Below are positions 29,862 through 42,000 of a stretch of DNA of 64,000 bases, in pieces. The stretch covers positions 31,001-95,000 of the forward strand of contig JAEHOE010000220.1 in NCBI GenBank assembly GCA_016858145.1. The letters are read 5' to 3'. A program made the position numbers and the translations under genes. The stretch comes from Edaphochlamys debaryana (taxonomy: Eukaryota > Chlorophyta > Chlorophyceae > Chlamydomonadales). The first letter of the stretch is position 1; the number at the start of each line of letters is the position of its first letter. Below the pieces are notes generated by a model. That model was not told the DNA's origin. It made no database searches and saw only the letters and a program-made list of their open reading frames with translations.

Positions 29862-31161
29862 AGCGCGCGGGCGCTGGCACCCACGGCACGACTGCACAAC
29901 TGCGATGTTGGTGCGTCGCCCGGAGCTTGCATCAGCCCGACTGCCCGTCCTATCCATAGACTACTTGTCCTTCTGTTGTGTTCATCCTTGCGGCTCTGCG
30001 GCTCACCACACTGCGCGACCAAGTAAAGCTCGGTCCGCCTTTGATGTTTCAGTCCAGTGTTTGTTCACTTGTTTCCTCAACATGGCATGTAACGCAAGCC
30101 TCAACCAGAGCGCTCGCTTTGACGGCTCGCAAAAGAAGCACAAGGCCTTCGCGCCATCGCAACGACGCGCTCGCACACCGTCGTCAGCCGCTGCACAAGA
30201 TAGCTATACAGCGTGTGCATAGCTCGACATGGCGCTTGCGCTCCCCAAGCTACCTTGGATGGGCGCCCTCGCGGACCCGCGGCGACCGGAGCACCGCTGC
30301 ACTGCAGCACGCAGCAGCCTGGAGGCTCTGTTATCGCTTGGCGCGGGTTGCACCACAGCTGGCAAGCGACCATGCTGCTCCGGGGTACACCGAATAGTCA
30401 CCGTTCTTATGCTCGCCGGCTCTCGAACACCCCCAACCGTCGCAGCACAAACCCCATAACGCACGCCCTAAACCGCATCAATATCCTACACCCCCGCAGC
30501 ACCCGGGGCAACAGCAAAGGGGGGAAAATACGCACGGGCGGTGGGGGGCGCCGCCCAGAACCGGCCATAACTCACTTTCTATCCCCCCGCCGCCCTGACC
30601 AGCCCGGCCCGCTCTGCCCAGGCTGGCACCTCCGGGCGCCCAGGGTGGGAGGGTGGGTGAGCGAAGCGCGCCGCGGGACGGCCGCAAGCTCCCGCGCCCG
30701 GGATACTTCTGCAGCGGTCCAATCAACACGCGTGAGCCGTCAAAACGCGTCCACCGAGGTCAGGCGGTCAGCATGCGTGACAATAACGAACCAACGAACG
30801 CAACTGGAAGCACCGACTCGGCTTTGCGCGGGGAGCCGCTCTCTCTGCCGTACCGCCCTCACCACACCAACACCGCCTTCCCCCTGCTTTCCCCCAGCCC
30901 CCCCCCCCTACCCCCAACGGTTCAAGGTTCGACTTCCTCCCTTCCGTACACGCCCCAAAACCTCCCCTCGGCGCGCTGAGAGCGCTCCGTAGTGTCTCGC
31001 AGGCGGCGGCGGGAAGGACACCCTCACGTCCCTTCTACGAACCCCACGCCCACCAGGCCGCTTCCAGTCAAGCGCACGCTTCATATAAACGGGAGCTCTC
31101 AGACAAGAAGTCTGCGCCGTGCAAATCCTGCCGCCCTGCAGCCCTTGTGGACCGCCCTGCA

Positions 31162-32904
31162 GCCCTTGTGGACCGTGGGCTGACCCCAGCCCAGTACCAC
31201 AACAACAGGAACTCCATCCCAGCCGGCGCCCCGGTCACCTGCCTGTATCTTCCCCCCAGCGGTGGCGGTTTTGGCCTGCTCCCCCTCACGGAACACACCC
31301 AGGCGCGGCTCGCCATCTCGGCAATCAGGGGCATTCTGGGCGCCTGCGGCAGCCTGCGCTACAAGCCGCAGTGGATCCCTGCCCTTCTGGCCATGCTCCG
31401 GCACCTCCACCCCGCTGCGCACCCGCTGTGCCTGCTGACCATTCGGCGACCGGACGCAAGTGCCCACCCCCGCATCCTGGGCGTGCCGGTCCCGGCATCA
31501 ACAACCCCGACCCTGGCCCGGCTGGTTGGCAGCCTAGCCCTGCTGCCCACGGCCACGGTGGTCAACGCGGAGGCCCTGGCAGCCGGCCCCTGGGTGCGCC
31601 ACGCGCCCCTCTGGGGCAATCCGGCCCTGCCCGCCCAGGCGGCATCAGACGTCAGTACAGGATTTGAGGCAGAGTTTAGGGACCTGTTTGCCGTACGGGG
31701 CTTGACGACAGTGGGCATGGCAGTCACGTGTTCAGATGCCCTAGGCAGTATTATCGCTGAGAGTGGGGTCAGGGGCGTGGCCGGGAGGGCCCACGCTCTG
31801 GCGCAAGCTGCGTGCAATAGGGAGTATGGCCAAAGGATTGTGCGTGATTTACTTGGGACGGAAACACAGGACATGCCCCTGGCACTGAGAAGCGGGACGG
31901 AAATGGCCAGGCGGCTTCAGGACCTGCTGGGACGCCTCCCCGATGGGTGGGTGGCCGCAGCACGCACCCCAGGAGACCCTGCAGGGTCTGAGCTCAAGGC
32001 CTGGGGCAAAATAGCAAGTAGTGCGGGGTGGGGGGGACGCCACCCTGAGCAAGATGACGGTTAAGATTGCAACCCAGCTGCAGCTGGGCCCAGCGCGCAC
32101 CCGACTGGCACGCAAGCATGCAGAGTTTATTCAGGAAGCATTGGGGACGGGGGAGGCCATGGAGTCTGAAGTCACGCGCCTGAAGGCTGTCTGGCCCCGC
32201 CTGTGGAAGTTGAAGTGGGAAGCAAGCAACAAGGAGCCCCTGTGGCGATTTGCCATGGACGGCTATCCAGGTTTCGGCATGCATCGTGCCCAGCTGGGCA
32301 CAAGTGAAGTAGCCAGGTGCCCGTGTGGGCAGGCGATGAACCAAGGTGACCGGCTCCACCATTTCTGGTCGTGTGCGACAACAATGGCAGTGCGCACAAG
32401 ATTGAGCGATGCTATTGGTCGGGCGGTGAAGAGGCATGAGGTTTGGTTGGTGCAGGCCCCCGCGGGCATTGCGCAGCAAGTTTGGGACGTGGTGTGCTTG
32501 GCCGCCGTGGGGGCCATGGAGCAAGCACGCAGGTACAAGTACGCGCATCGGGGTGCAGAGGGCATGATTATGCAGGCCCGGGCGCTGGCAAGGGGAGAGC
32601 TGGAAGCGCGCCTTCAGTGCTTTGCCGGGATGGGGCCGGCCCCGTCGGATTGGGACACGGTGTCAGAGGACCACCCCTTTTTGGCCGTGACCGAGGAGGG
32701 AGACGTGCGTTACATGCCCCACGTTGTGGTGATGGATGGTCTTCACTAGATCTCGTTTGGAGCCCGGGTTAGGGGCCCTGCCGTCCAAGTCAGGGGGCGG
32801 CATGCTGGCTTGCAGGGGGCAAGCCCGTGAGGTTGGCTGCCAAGCCACGGCGTTCAGCTGCCGTGCACCCCTCTGGGGTCCCTCATTGTAACCACCGAGG
32901 ACTG
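31162..32904 (+). pseudogene. LINE-B ORF2 3' fragment, array unit 3
   Basis: Same structure and the same frameshift as unit 2. A private C-to-T change near 32249 turns Leu to Phe in PLWRLAMDG. The tail ends at 32904. Confidence 0.9.
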
Positions 32905-34205
32905 AGCGCGCGGGCGCTGGCACCCACGGCACGACTGCACAACTGCGATGTTGGTGCGTCGCCCGGAGCTTGCATCAGCCCGACTGCCCGTCCTATCCAT
33001 AGACTACTTGTCCTTCTGTTGTGTTCATCCTTGCGGCTCTGCGGCTCACCACACTGCGCGACCAAGTAAAGCTCGGTCCGCCTTTGATGTTTCAGTCCAG
33101 TGTTTGTTCACTTGTTTCCTCAACATGGCATGTAACGCAAGCCTCAACCAGAGCGCTCGCTTTGACGGCTCGCAAAAGAAGCACAAGGCCTTCGCGCCAT
33201 CGCAACGACGCGCTCGCACACCGTCGTCAGCCGCTGCACAAGATAGCTATACAGCGTGTGCATAGCTCGACATGGCGCTTGCGCTCCCCAAGCTACCTTG
33301 GATGGGCGCCCTCGCGGACCCGCAGCGACCGGAGCACCGCTGCACTGCAGCACGCAGCAGCCTGGAGGCTCTGTTATCGCTTGGCGCGGGTTGCACCACA
33401 GCTGGCAAGCGACCATGCTGCTCCGGGGTACACCGAATAGTCACCGTTCTTATGCTCGCCGGCTCTCGAACACCCCCAACCGTCGCAGCACAAACCCCAT
33501 AACGCACGCCCTAAACCGCATCAATATCCTACACCCCCGCAGCACCCGGGGCAACAGCAAAGGGGGGGAAATACGCACGGGCGGTGGGGGGCGCCGCCCA
33601 GAACCGGCCATAACTCACTTTCTATCCCCCCGCCGCCCTGACCAGCCCGGCCCGCTCTGCCCAGGCTGGCACCTCCGGGCGCCCAGGGTGGGAGGGTGGG
33701 TGAGCGAAGCGCGCCGCGGGACGGCCGCAAGCTCCCGCGCCCGGGATACTTCTGCAGCGGTCCAATCAACACGCGTGAGCCGTCAAAACGCGTCCACCGA
33801 GGTCAGGCGGTCAGCATGCGTGACAATAACGAACCAACGAACGCAACTGGAAGCACCGACTCGGCTTTGCGCGGGGAGCCGCTCTCTCTGCCGTACCGCC
33901 CTCACCACACCAACACCGCCTTCCCCCTGCTTTCCCCCAGCCCCCCCCCCCCTACCCCCAACGGTTCAAGGTTCGACTTCCTCCCTTCCGTACACGCCCC
34001 AAAACCTCCCCTCGGCGCGCTGAGAGCGCTCCGTAGTGTCTCGCAGGCGGCGGCGGGAAGGACACCCTCACGTCCCTTCTACGAACCCCACGCCCACCAG
34101 GCCGCTTCCAGTCAAGCGCACGCTTCATATAAACGGGAGCTCTCAGACAAGAAGTCTGCGCCGTGCAAATCCTGCCGCCCTGCAGCCCTTGTGGACCGCC
34201 CTGCA

Positions 34206-35947
34206 GCCCTTGTGGACCGTGGGCTGACCCCAGCCCAGTACCACAACAACAGGAACTCCATCCCAGCCGGCGCCCCGGTCACCTGCCTGTATCTTCCCCC
34301 CAGCGGTGGCGGTTTTGGCCTGCTCCCCCTCACGGAACACACCCAGGCGCGGCTCGCCATCTCGGCAATCAGGGGCATTCTGGGCGCCTGCGGCAGCCTG
34401 CGCTACAAGCCGCAGTGGATCCCTGCCCTTCTGGCCATGCTCCGGCACCTCCACCCCGCTGCGCACCCGCTGTGCCTGCTGACCATTCGGCGACCGGACG
34501 CAAGTGCCCACCCCCGCATCCTGGGCGTGCCGGTCCCGGCATCAACAACCCCGACCCTGGCCCGGCTGGTTGGCAGCCTAGCCCTGCTGCCCACGGCCAC
34601 GGTGGTCAACGCGAAGGCCCTGGCAGCCGGCCCCTGGGTGCGCCACGCGCCCCTCTGGGGCAATCCGGCCCTGCCCGCCCAGGCGGCATCAGACGTCAGT
34701 ACAGGATTTGAGGCAGAGTTTAGGGACCTGTTTGCCGTACGGGGCTTGACGACAGTGGGCATGGCAGTCACGTGTTCAGATGCCCTAGGCAGTATTATCG
34801 CTGAGAGTGGGGTCAGGGGCGTGGCCGGGAGGGCCCACGCTCTGGCGCAAGCTGCGTGCAATAGGGAGTATGGCCAAAGGATTGTGCGTGATTTACTTGG
34901 GACGGAAACACAGGACATGCCCCTGGCACTGAGAAGCGGGACGGAAATGGCCAGGCGGCTTCAGGACCTGCTGGGACGCCTCCCCGATGGGTGGGTGGCC
35001 GCAGCACGCACCCCAGGAGACCCTGCAGGGTCTGAGCTCAAGGCCTGGGGCAAAATAGCAAGTAGTGCGGGGTGGGGGGGACGCCACCCTGAGCAAGATG
35101 ACGGTTAAGATTGCAACCCAGCTGCAGCTGGGCCCAGCGCGCACCCGACTGGCACGCAAGCATGCAGAGTTTATTCAGGAAGCATTGGGGACGGGGGAGG
35201 CCATGGAGTCTGAAGTCACGCGCCTGAAGGCTGTCTGGCCCCGCCTGTGGAAGTTGAAGTGGGAAGCAAGCAACAAGGAGCCCCTGTGGCGACTTGCCAT
35301 GGACGGCTATCCAGGTTTCGGCATGCATCGTGCCCAGCTGGGCACAAGTGAAGTAGCCAGGTGCCCGTGTGGGCAGGCGATGAACCAAGGTGACCGGCTC
35401 CACCATTTCTGGTCGTGTGCGACAACAATGGCAGTGCGCACAAGATTGAGCGATGCTATTGGTCGGGCGGTGAAGAGGCATGAGGTTTGGTTGGTGCAGG
35501 CCCCCGCGGGCATTGCGCAGCAAGTTTGGGACGTGGTGTGCTTGGCCGCCGTGGGGGCCATGGAGCAAGCACGCAGGTACAAGTACGCGCATCGGGGTGC
35601 AGAGGGCATGATTATGCAGGCCCGGGCGCTGGCAAGGGGAGAGCTGGAAGCGCGCCTTCAGTGCTTTGCCGGGGTGGGGCCGGCCCCGTCGGATTGGGAC
35701 ACGGTGTCAGAGGACCACCCCTTTTTGGCCGTGACCGAGGAGGGAGACGTGCGTTACATGCCCCACGTTGTGGTGATGGATGGTCTTCACTAGATCTCGT
35801 CTGGAGCCCGGGTAGGGGCCCTGCCGTCCAAGTCAGGGGGCGGCGTGCTGGCTTGCAGGGGGCAAGCCCGTGAGGTTGGCTGCCAAGCCACGGCGTTCAG
35901 CTGCCGTGCACCCCTCTGGGGTCCCTCATTGTAACCACCGAGGACTG
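34206..35947 (+). pseudogene. LINE-B ORF2 3' fragment, array unit 4
   Basis: Same structure and frameshift. The 3' UTR shows TCTGGAGCCCGGGTAGGGG near 35800, lacking one T found in units 1-3, as do the separate copies at 44900 and 60120. Unit 4 may therefore preserve the ancestral right end. The tail ends at 35947, where the array stops. Confidence 0.9.
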
Positions 35948-36399
35948 CCGCCGTCCAGGTGGCGCGGTCATATCCGCCCACCCCCACGTGGCGCTGCCAC
36001 GGGAACACCGCACCCGCCTATCACTCCAGCGCAAAGCACTCGCAGGTGTCTGCCTTGGGCTGCAATGCAAACGTGCAGCCATCGTCCCCCGAGCACAGGT
36101 AGCGGCCAAAGTGCCGCGATTACAGGCTGTACCACATGCTGTCACAAAGAACCACTTGCAGGTCCCAGTGCTCCCAGACTAGGTTGTGCGGCATGAGCCG
36201 CAGATGCGGGGCATCGGACCAGGCCGTCAGGTACTCTCCGTCCCGCGTCTTGAACGACAGCGTCCCATCGCTGTTGGCCTTCAACGTGACCTCGAGGGCC
36301 ATGCTGCGGTTGCGGGACAGGGTCACCGTGTTGCCAGAGCCCTTTGCCAGGTAGGTGCCATGCCACGTGCGCAGCCGGGCGACCTGGGTGGGGCGGGCC

Positions 36400-36476
36400 G
36401 GGGGGTGGGGGTGGGGGTGGGGGTGGGGGTGGGGGTGGGGGTGGGGGTGGGGGTGGGGGTGGGGGTGGGGGTGGGG
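36400..36476. repeat. (GGGGTG)n microsatellite
   Basis: About twelve hexamers of GGGGGT/GGGGTG within the presumed intron between the exons at 36384 and ~36750. Confidence 0.95.
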
Positions 36477-37465
36477 AAGGAACGAAAGAGTAGGTGAGGG
36501 TAGTCAAGATGAGGTCATGCTGCGAAAGTGGCGAGATGCCACGCTGCAGCGCGTGATTGGGAGCAGTTTGTGCGTTGTCTTTGGGCAGCCCCTGCACTTG
36601 CCGGCCTCCCAGTGCACCAGGGTGCGTGCCGCCGCGCGGTACTACTTGGCTCTAACTTGCTCCCAGCTGCACAACGCCCACCCTCCGGACTCACCGACTC
36701 CCAACTGCACTCCTGCTTCCGCTGTGCGGGGACGTGCCTCTGGGTGATGCTGAGCGGCACATGGTGGTAGTCAGAGATCTTGTACGTGCAGACATGGCTC
36801 CGGCTCACCGACAGGCCCTTGATGACCAGCTGCTCCGCGACCAGCCTTTCCGGCGTGTTGTCGCTCCGCAGGTGGACGCAGTGAACGTCGTGCAGCGGCA
36901 GGCAAAGATGTCCCCTCCACCGGAAAGTGTCACCTGCGAGGACGGAGGCGAGCGGGGCCCCAGCGGTGTCAGCCGGTGTCAACACTGATTCGCGCTGCTA
37001 AGATGCACAGGTGGGTTGCAACGTGAGGCATCCGAAAGTGGGTGCAAGCGTCAAGCACAGTACTGAGCGCGGGCGAGTCGATGCAGGTGGAGTGGGTTCG
37101 GCTCATGGGTGCTCGGGCGCTGTGCGGCTGGGCGTGCTGCGTGCGTGCAGGGCAGGGAGGGGCAGGGGCGGTGACTCTGTGTCGCAATAGGACGGGGGAG
37201 AGGAGAGGCTGTGGCGTTGCGGATTACGGTAAGCTCGGCATGCTGGCTTGGTCCGTCGTCGGCGATCGGTGCGCTGGGGTTGCTCGGGCGCGTTGTTGCG
37301 AGTGCGCGGGGCTTGGCGTCACGGGTGCAGGTGCGGTGCGGGCGGGTGGTCAGGCCGAGCGTGGGGGCACGCTTGGGGTTAGTCCTAAAGGCATGTTCAA
37401 GAGCCGGTTTACTGACACGATGGGCGTGCCCCGCCTCCTAGCTAGGTAGAGCGCAACCGACCGAC

Positions 37466-39070
37466 ATGTCGGCGGCCGCGGCCCGGTCCGCGTGGGCCAG
37501 AGGCCCAGCTCCGCTCAAAGTAGAGTACTCGCTGACCACCCCCTTGAACCGCGAGCGACGCACTCGCGCGAACCTGACCGGCCACATCAATGGCTTCTCC
37601 GCAGCAGAACTCGGAAAGAAAGATACCCTGGACCTAGTGAAACTGGCAATTAGCGACATCACGGATGAGCTCAAGAACGCTGGCCCGAAGGCCGTTCAGC
37701 AATTCGGCGGCATCCGATTCACGGACCTTAGCACAGTGGACCCCGACGCCCCAGCCGCCTGCCTGGCCACCATCACGCTGGCCCTGAGCGATGCTGGGCA
37801 GGCGAAGCTCAAGAGCATGCTGGCCGCGGTGGCCGACTACGCCGGCGACAGCGTGTTCCAAACCCCCGCCATCCTCTCTGGCCCCCCCACCGCCCCCTCC
37901 TACATCCCCGAGGTGGACTGGACGGTGGAGTGGACCGAGGACCTCATCGCCATCGACTCCTACGGCTGGCCGACCGAGTTCGGTGAACTGAACGTGCGAG
38001 AGGTGACCCGCTTCACCCTGGGCTCCCTCCCTGCGCGCGTGGCAACGCACGTGGACGGCTGCTCAGCCCTGGAGTCGGGAGACCGCTGCATCCTGTACTT
38101 CCCGGCGGGCACGAAGCTCCCGGGAAACCTGAACGAGCCCCCTCCGGCCTCGGGCCGGAAAGAGCGGGAGGACTGGACCAAGTACCTGGACGGGTCGAAG
38201 ACCAACGACCCCACCTTCACGCTGCGGTGCCGCCCGCTGCACCGGGGCAACTACGACCGCGCCTTCCGCAATGGCGCCCTCAAGCACGAGGCATACAGCA
38301 ACAGCAAGCAGCGGCACCAGCCGCAGGAGTCGGAGGACGCCGAGGACCCGTACATCGGCCCCTGGGCGGATGACGTGGACGCGGCTGAGGCTGAGGCGGC
38401 CGCCGCAGCGGCCGCCGCCGCCACAGCAGCAGCAGCAGGAGCGGCCGTACAGGAGGAGGAGGCGGAGGGCTCGGGGGAGACCGGGGGCGGCGGCGCACCA
38501 GCGGCCAGCACCGAGACTGTGGGGGTGGCGGCTGAGGAGCAGGAGGCGGACTCCACCGCTGCCGTGGAGTCGCACCCCGAGGGCACCGACAGCGAGGGCG
38601 GCGAGAGGGCGGCGGAAGGGGGCGAGGGACTGGGGGCGGACGAGGCGGACCCAGCCGCCCACGAGGAGCCAGCGGGAGCCGACGGGCAGGCGGACTTGGG
38701 CTGCGCGCCCAACGCCGCGGCTGGGGCGGGAGACGACGGCCAGCTGCCGCCGGGCCTGCTGCGTGCCGCCGCCGCCGTGGACCCGGAGGGCGACGACGAG
38801 CAGATCACGGCGCTGGCGGCCCTAGCGCTACCCCAGCGGGGCGGAGCGGGCAGGGGCCGCGGCCCTGCACGGGGCGGGGCCACAGGCCGCCTCAGCGGCA
38901 AGAACGGCAGGGGCGGCGGCAGCACCGGCTCGAGCCCCCCTGGGAAAAAGACGAGGGTGCCGCTGCCCTCGGAGACGGACCTGGACGACGCTGGTGGAGG
39001 CCACGCCATCCCGGCGCGCCGCTCCCTCGCTGCCAGCTGGGCGGAGGTGGCTTCGGGCGACCTCATCTAA
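37466..39070 (+). CDS. LINE ORF1, RNA-binding/gag-like protein (copy A2)
   Basis: 534 residues, intact. The N-terminal ~230 residues are conserved with copy A3, including RCILYFPAGTKLPGNLN at about 206-222, so they form the family's core domain. I see no RRM or CCHC knuckle. Residues ~305-330 are an Ala-rich helix next to an acidic stretch, and residues ~455-495 are Gly/Arg-rich (GRGRGPARGG), which would suit RNA binding. By analogy with other LINE ORF1 products it should coat element RNA. The ATG at 37466 is the first in frame and matches the A3 start region. The TAA stop abuts the ORF2 ATG. Confidence 0.85.
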   Translation: MSAAAARSAWARGPAPLKVEYSLTTPLNRERRTRANLTGHINGFSAAELGKKDTLDLVKLAISDITDELKNAGPKAVQQFGGIRFTDLSTVDPDAPAACLATITLALSDAGQAKLKSMLAAVADYAGDSVFQTPAILSGPPTAPSYIPEVDWTVEWTEDLIAIDSYGWPTEFGELNVREVTRFTLGSLPARVATHVDGCSALESGDRCILYFPAGTKLPGNLNEPPPASGRKEREDWTKYLDGSKTNDPTFTLRCRPLHRGNYDRAFRNGALKHEAYSNSKQRHQPQESEDAEDPYIGPWADDVDAAEAEAAAAAAAAATAAAAGAAVQEEEAEGSGETGGGGAPAASTETVGVAAEEQEADSTAAVESHPEGTDSEGGERAAEGGEGLGADEADPAAHEEPAGADGQADLGCAPNAAAGAGDDGQLPPGLLRAAAAVDPEGDDEQITALAALALPQRGGAGRGRGPARGGATGRLSGKNGRGGGSTGSSPPGKKTRVPLPSETDLDDAGGGHAIPARRSLAASWAEVASGDLI

Positions 39071-42000
39071 ATGCCCGGGCGCCGCCCTCGGGAGCGAGCG
39101 GGACTCCCACCGCTCAGGGTCGCAACCCACAACGTACGAGGCATCTTGGGGGGTGGAAACCGTCAGCTGGATCGCCTTACCGCCCTCATGCAGCAGTGGG
39201 CGAGGCAGCGGCTTGACGTAGTATGTTTACAAGAGACTAAGCTCCCAGCAGCGCAGACCAACTGGGTGCAGACCCAGATGAGCGTCATTGCAGCCCAGCT
39301 CCACGTGGGCGACTGGCAATCCTTTTGGTCGCCGGCAGGCCAGGGGCCACGGGGCGGCCCAGCCGGCGGCGTCGCCATCCTGATACGTAAAGCCTTGATA
39401 ACTGGAGGAGCTCTACAAGTGCCTGTGGCTCCTTCAACGACCGACACAGAGGGCCGACTTGTGCAGCTGCCAGTACGATGGGGTGGCCACAGCTTCACGC
39501 TGACCTGCGCCTACCTTCCTTCCGCCAACCCTTCAGCTCAACGTTGCTTTATTGAGACTGTCCTCGGCCCCAGTCTGTCAGCCACGAGCACCCACCTCCT
39601 AGCAGCCGACTTCAACTTCGTCCCCAACCCCGCCCTGGACAGCATCTCGGCGCATGGGCGCCCCGACGATGCCGCCACCACAGCAACTTTCTCCACCTTC
39701 TGCCCAGGCCTCGTTGACGTCTATCGTGCCCTTCACCCCGAGCAGCGCGCATACACGTTCACCAACGGCGCCAGCGCCGCCCGCCTCGACCGCCTTCTCG
39801 CCTCCAGTCCCCTGGCGGCCCACGTGCCCACCTGCCGCGTGGAGTCAGGCCGCCCCTCTGACCACCGGCTGGTTTCCATCTACATCAACCCCCTTGATAC
39901 GGCACGGCCCCCCGGGCGGGGCCTCCCAAGAGCCCGCCTCCACTTCTTGGATCACCCCGACCTGCGAGACCAGTTTGGCGACTGGCTTATACAAGCGAGT
40001 GCCGCACGCCCAACCACGCCCGCCGAGTGCCTGCAGTGGTGGACCCGCTTCAAGCGCTCCCTCCTCATCAGCTGCAACCGACTCAACCGTATGGCCCGCC
40101 AGCGCCGCCTGCAGGCAACTGCAGAAGCAGAGGCGGCTGCCCAAGCAGAAGCCGCAGCATTTGCAGCCGTAGCAGCGGGCGACCTCAGCGCCGCGTCAGC
40201 AGCGGCCGCCGCGCGCGCAGCTGCCGCCGCCGCCAGCCTCCGCGCCGCAGCACCATGGGCCCGCCGCGCACGTCAAGCCTGGCTCCGGACTGGGGAGCGC
40301 CCCTGCCCAGCCATCACACGACTAATCCGCCCCGTCTCAGGTGGCTGCGTCATACGACAGCTTCAGCGCCCTGACGGGTCCCAGGCAACCAATCCCGAAG
40401 AGTTACCTGAGGTGATGGCAGAGTTCTGGAGCAGAGTCAGCACAGCCGCAGCTGCCGACCCAGAAGCCCGCGCACAGGTCTTACACGCCCTACGTGCAGC
40501 CGGCAACCGCTGCCCGCCGAGCCGTGTAGCCGAGATGGGGGCAGCGGAGGTTCTGGCAAAGGAGGTAGCCACAGCTATTGCCGGCGCCCGGCCCGGAACT
40601 GCCCCCGGCGCAGATGGCATCCCCATGGATCTCTACAAGGCGTACGCAGCACAGCTAACCCCTATCCTCGTTGACGTCTTCACCGCCATTGGGACCACCG
40701 AGTCGACCCCAGCAGGCTTTCTGGACGCAGTGATCTCGTGCTTTCACAAGGGCGGGGACCCAGCTGTCGCCGCCATGTACCGCCCAATCGCCCTCCTGGA
40801 CACGGACTACCGCCTCCTTCCCCGCGTCCTCGCCCGCCGCCTCCTCCCCGCCTTCGTGGAGGCCATTGACAACGAGCAGACCGCCTTCCTCACCCTTCGC
40901 CTCATCTCCGACAACATCCTCCTCATGCAGCTGCTCGCTGAGTCCTTGCGCAAATCAGGCGAGTCGGGCCTCATAGCCTTCCTCGACTTCCACAAAGCGT
41001 ACGACACCGTGGACAGGCCGTTCCTCCTCGCCTGCCTGGATGCTCTGGGGGTTGGCGATGGCTTTCTTAGATGGGTCAGACTGATCTACACGGGCACCAG
41101 ATCGGCTGCCTTGGTCAACGGTCAGCTTTCCAGCTATAAGGCAGTTACAGCTGGGGTACGACAGGGGTGCCCGCTGGCCCCCCTTCTCTACCTGGCCCCC
41201 GGACAAGCCCTGCTCTCCTTCCTCAAGCGACTTGAACTGGGGTTCGCCCTAGCCAACACGCGCCTCACAGCCAGCCAGTATGCAGATGACTACGGACAGA
41301 TCCTGCAATCCACCGCCCTCGTCTCCGACCTGATGAGCGCCATGGACACCTTCGCAGCAGCGTCAGGCCAACGCCTCAACGTGGGAAAGTGCGAGCTCCT
41401 CCGCATCGGCACGCCGCCGCCCCCGGCCCTCCAGCAGCATCCCCCCCCCGGACCCCAGGCTGCGGAGCAGGTTGCCGGCCTCCACCTCGCCGCCTCTGCA
41501 CGCACCCTTGGCGTCACGTTCTCCACACAACCAACGGCGGCCACTCCCCTCCCTCCCCCCCTGCTGGACAAGTTCCTCAGCCGCCTGACTCTGATCGCGA
41601 GGATGGGCCTCTCAGCCTTCGGCGTTGCCTCATGCCTGTCCGCCTACGGCCTGGGCACCCTCCTCTACCACTGCCAGCACAACGGCCTACCCCCTCGTAC
41701 GGCGACAGAGCACCTAGTGGGCACGGTGGCGGCCCTGACCGACCGCAACATGACGCCTGCTCGATACAGGGACAACCCCAACGCACTGCCCGCAGGAGCA
41801 CCCACGAGCTGCATGTACCTCTCCCCGGCAGTTGGCGGCTTTTGCCTGCTCCCCCTCGTCGAGCACACTGGCGCCAGGCACGCGAGTGCGGCAGTCCGTG
41901 GCATTCTGGGCGCCTGCGGCCTCCTCCGCTACCGCCCGCCGTGGACCGCGCCGCTCGTCTCCCTGCTCCACTCAACCCACCCAGCAGCACACCCGCTCTG

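Larger units (their letters stand above)
25606..35947 (+). repeat. Tandem array, 3.04-kb unit, ~3.4 copies
   Basis: The landmark GTACGGGGCTTGACGACAG recurs at 25606, 28650, 31693 and 34737, giving periods of 3044, 3043 and 3044 bp. Each unit is the last ~1.8 kb of a LINE (subfamily B) with its 3' tail, joined to ~1.26 kb of non-LINE DNA. Units differ by only scattered single bases (for example C to T at about 32249) and by poly-C length, so amplification is recent. The array begins inside the LINE coding region and ends exactly at a LINE tail. Confidence 0.97.

Noticed and set aside
36985..36990. Direct fusion of LINE A2 5' UTR to the upstream exon as an alternative promoter
   Set aside because: The LINE and the gene are on opposite strands, and no antisense promoter motif could be identified.
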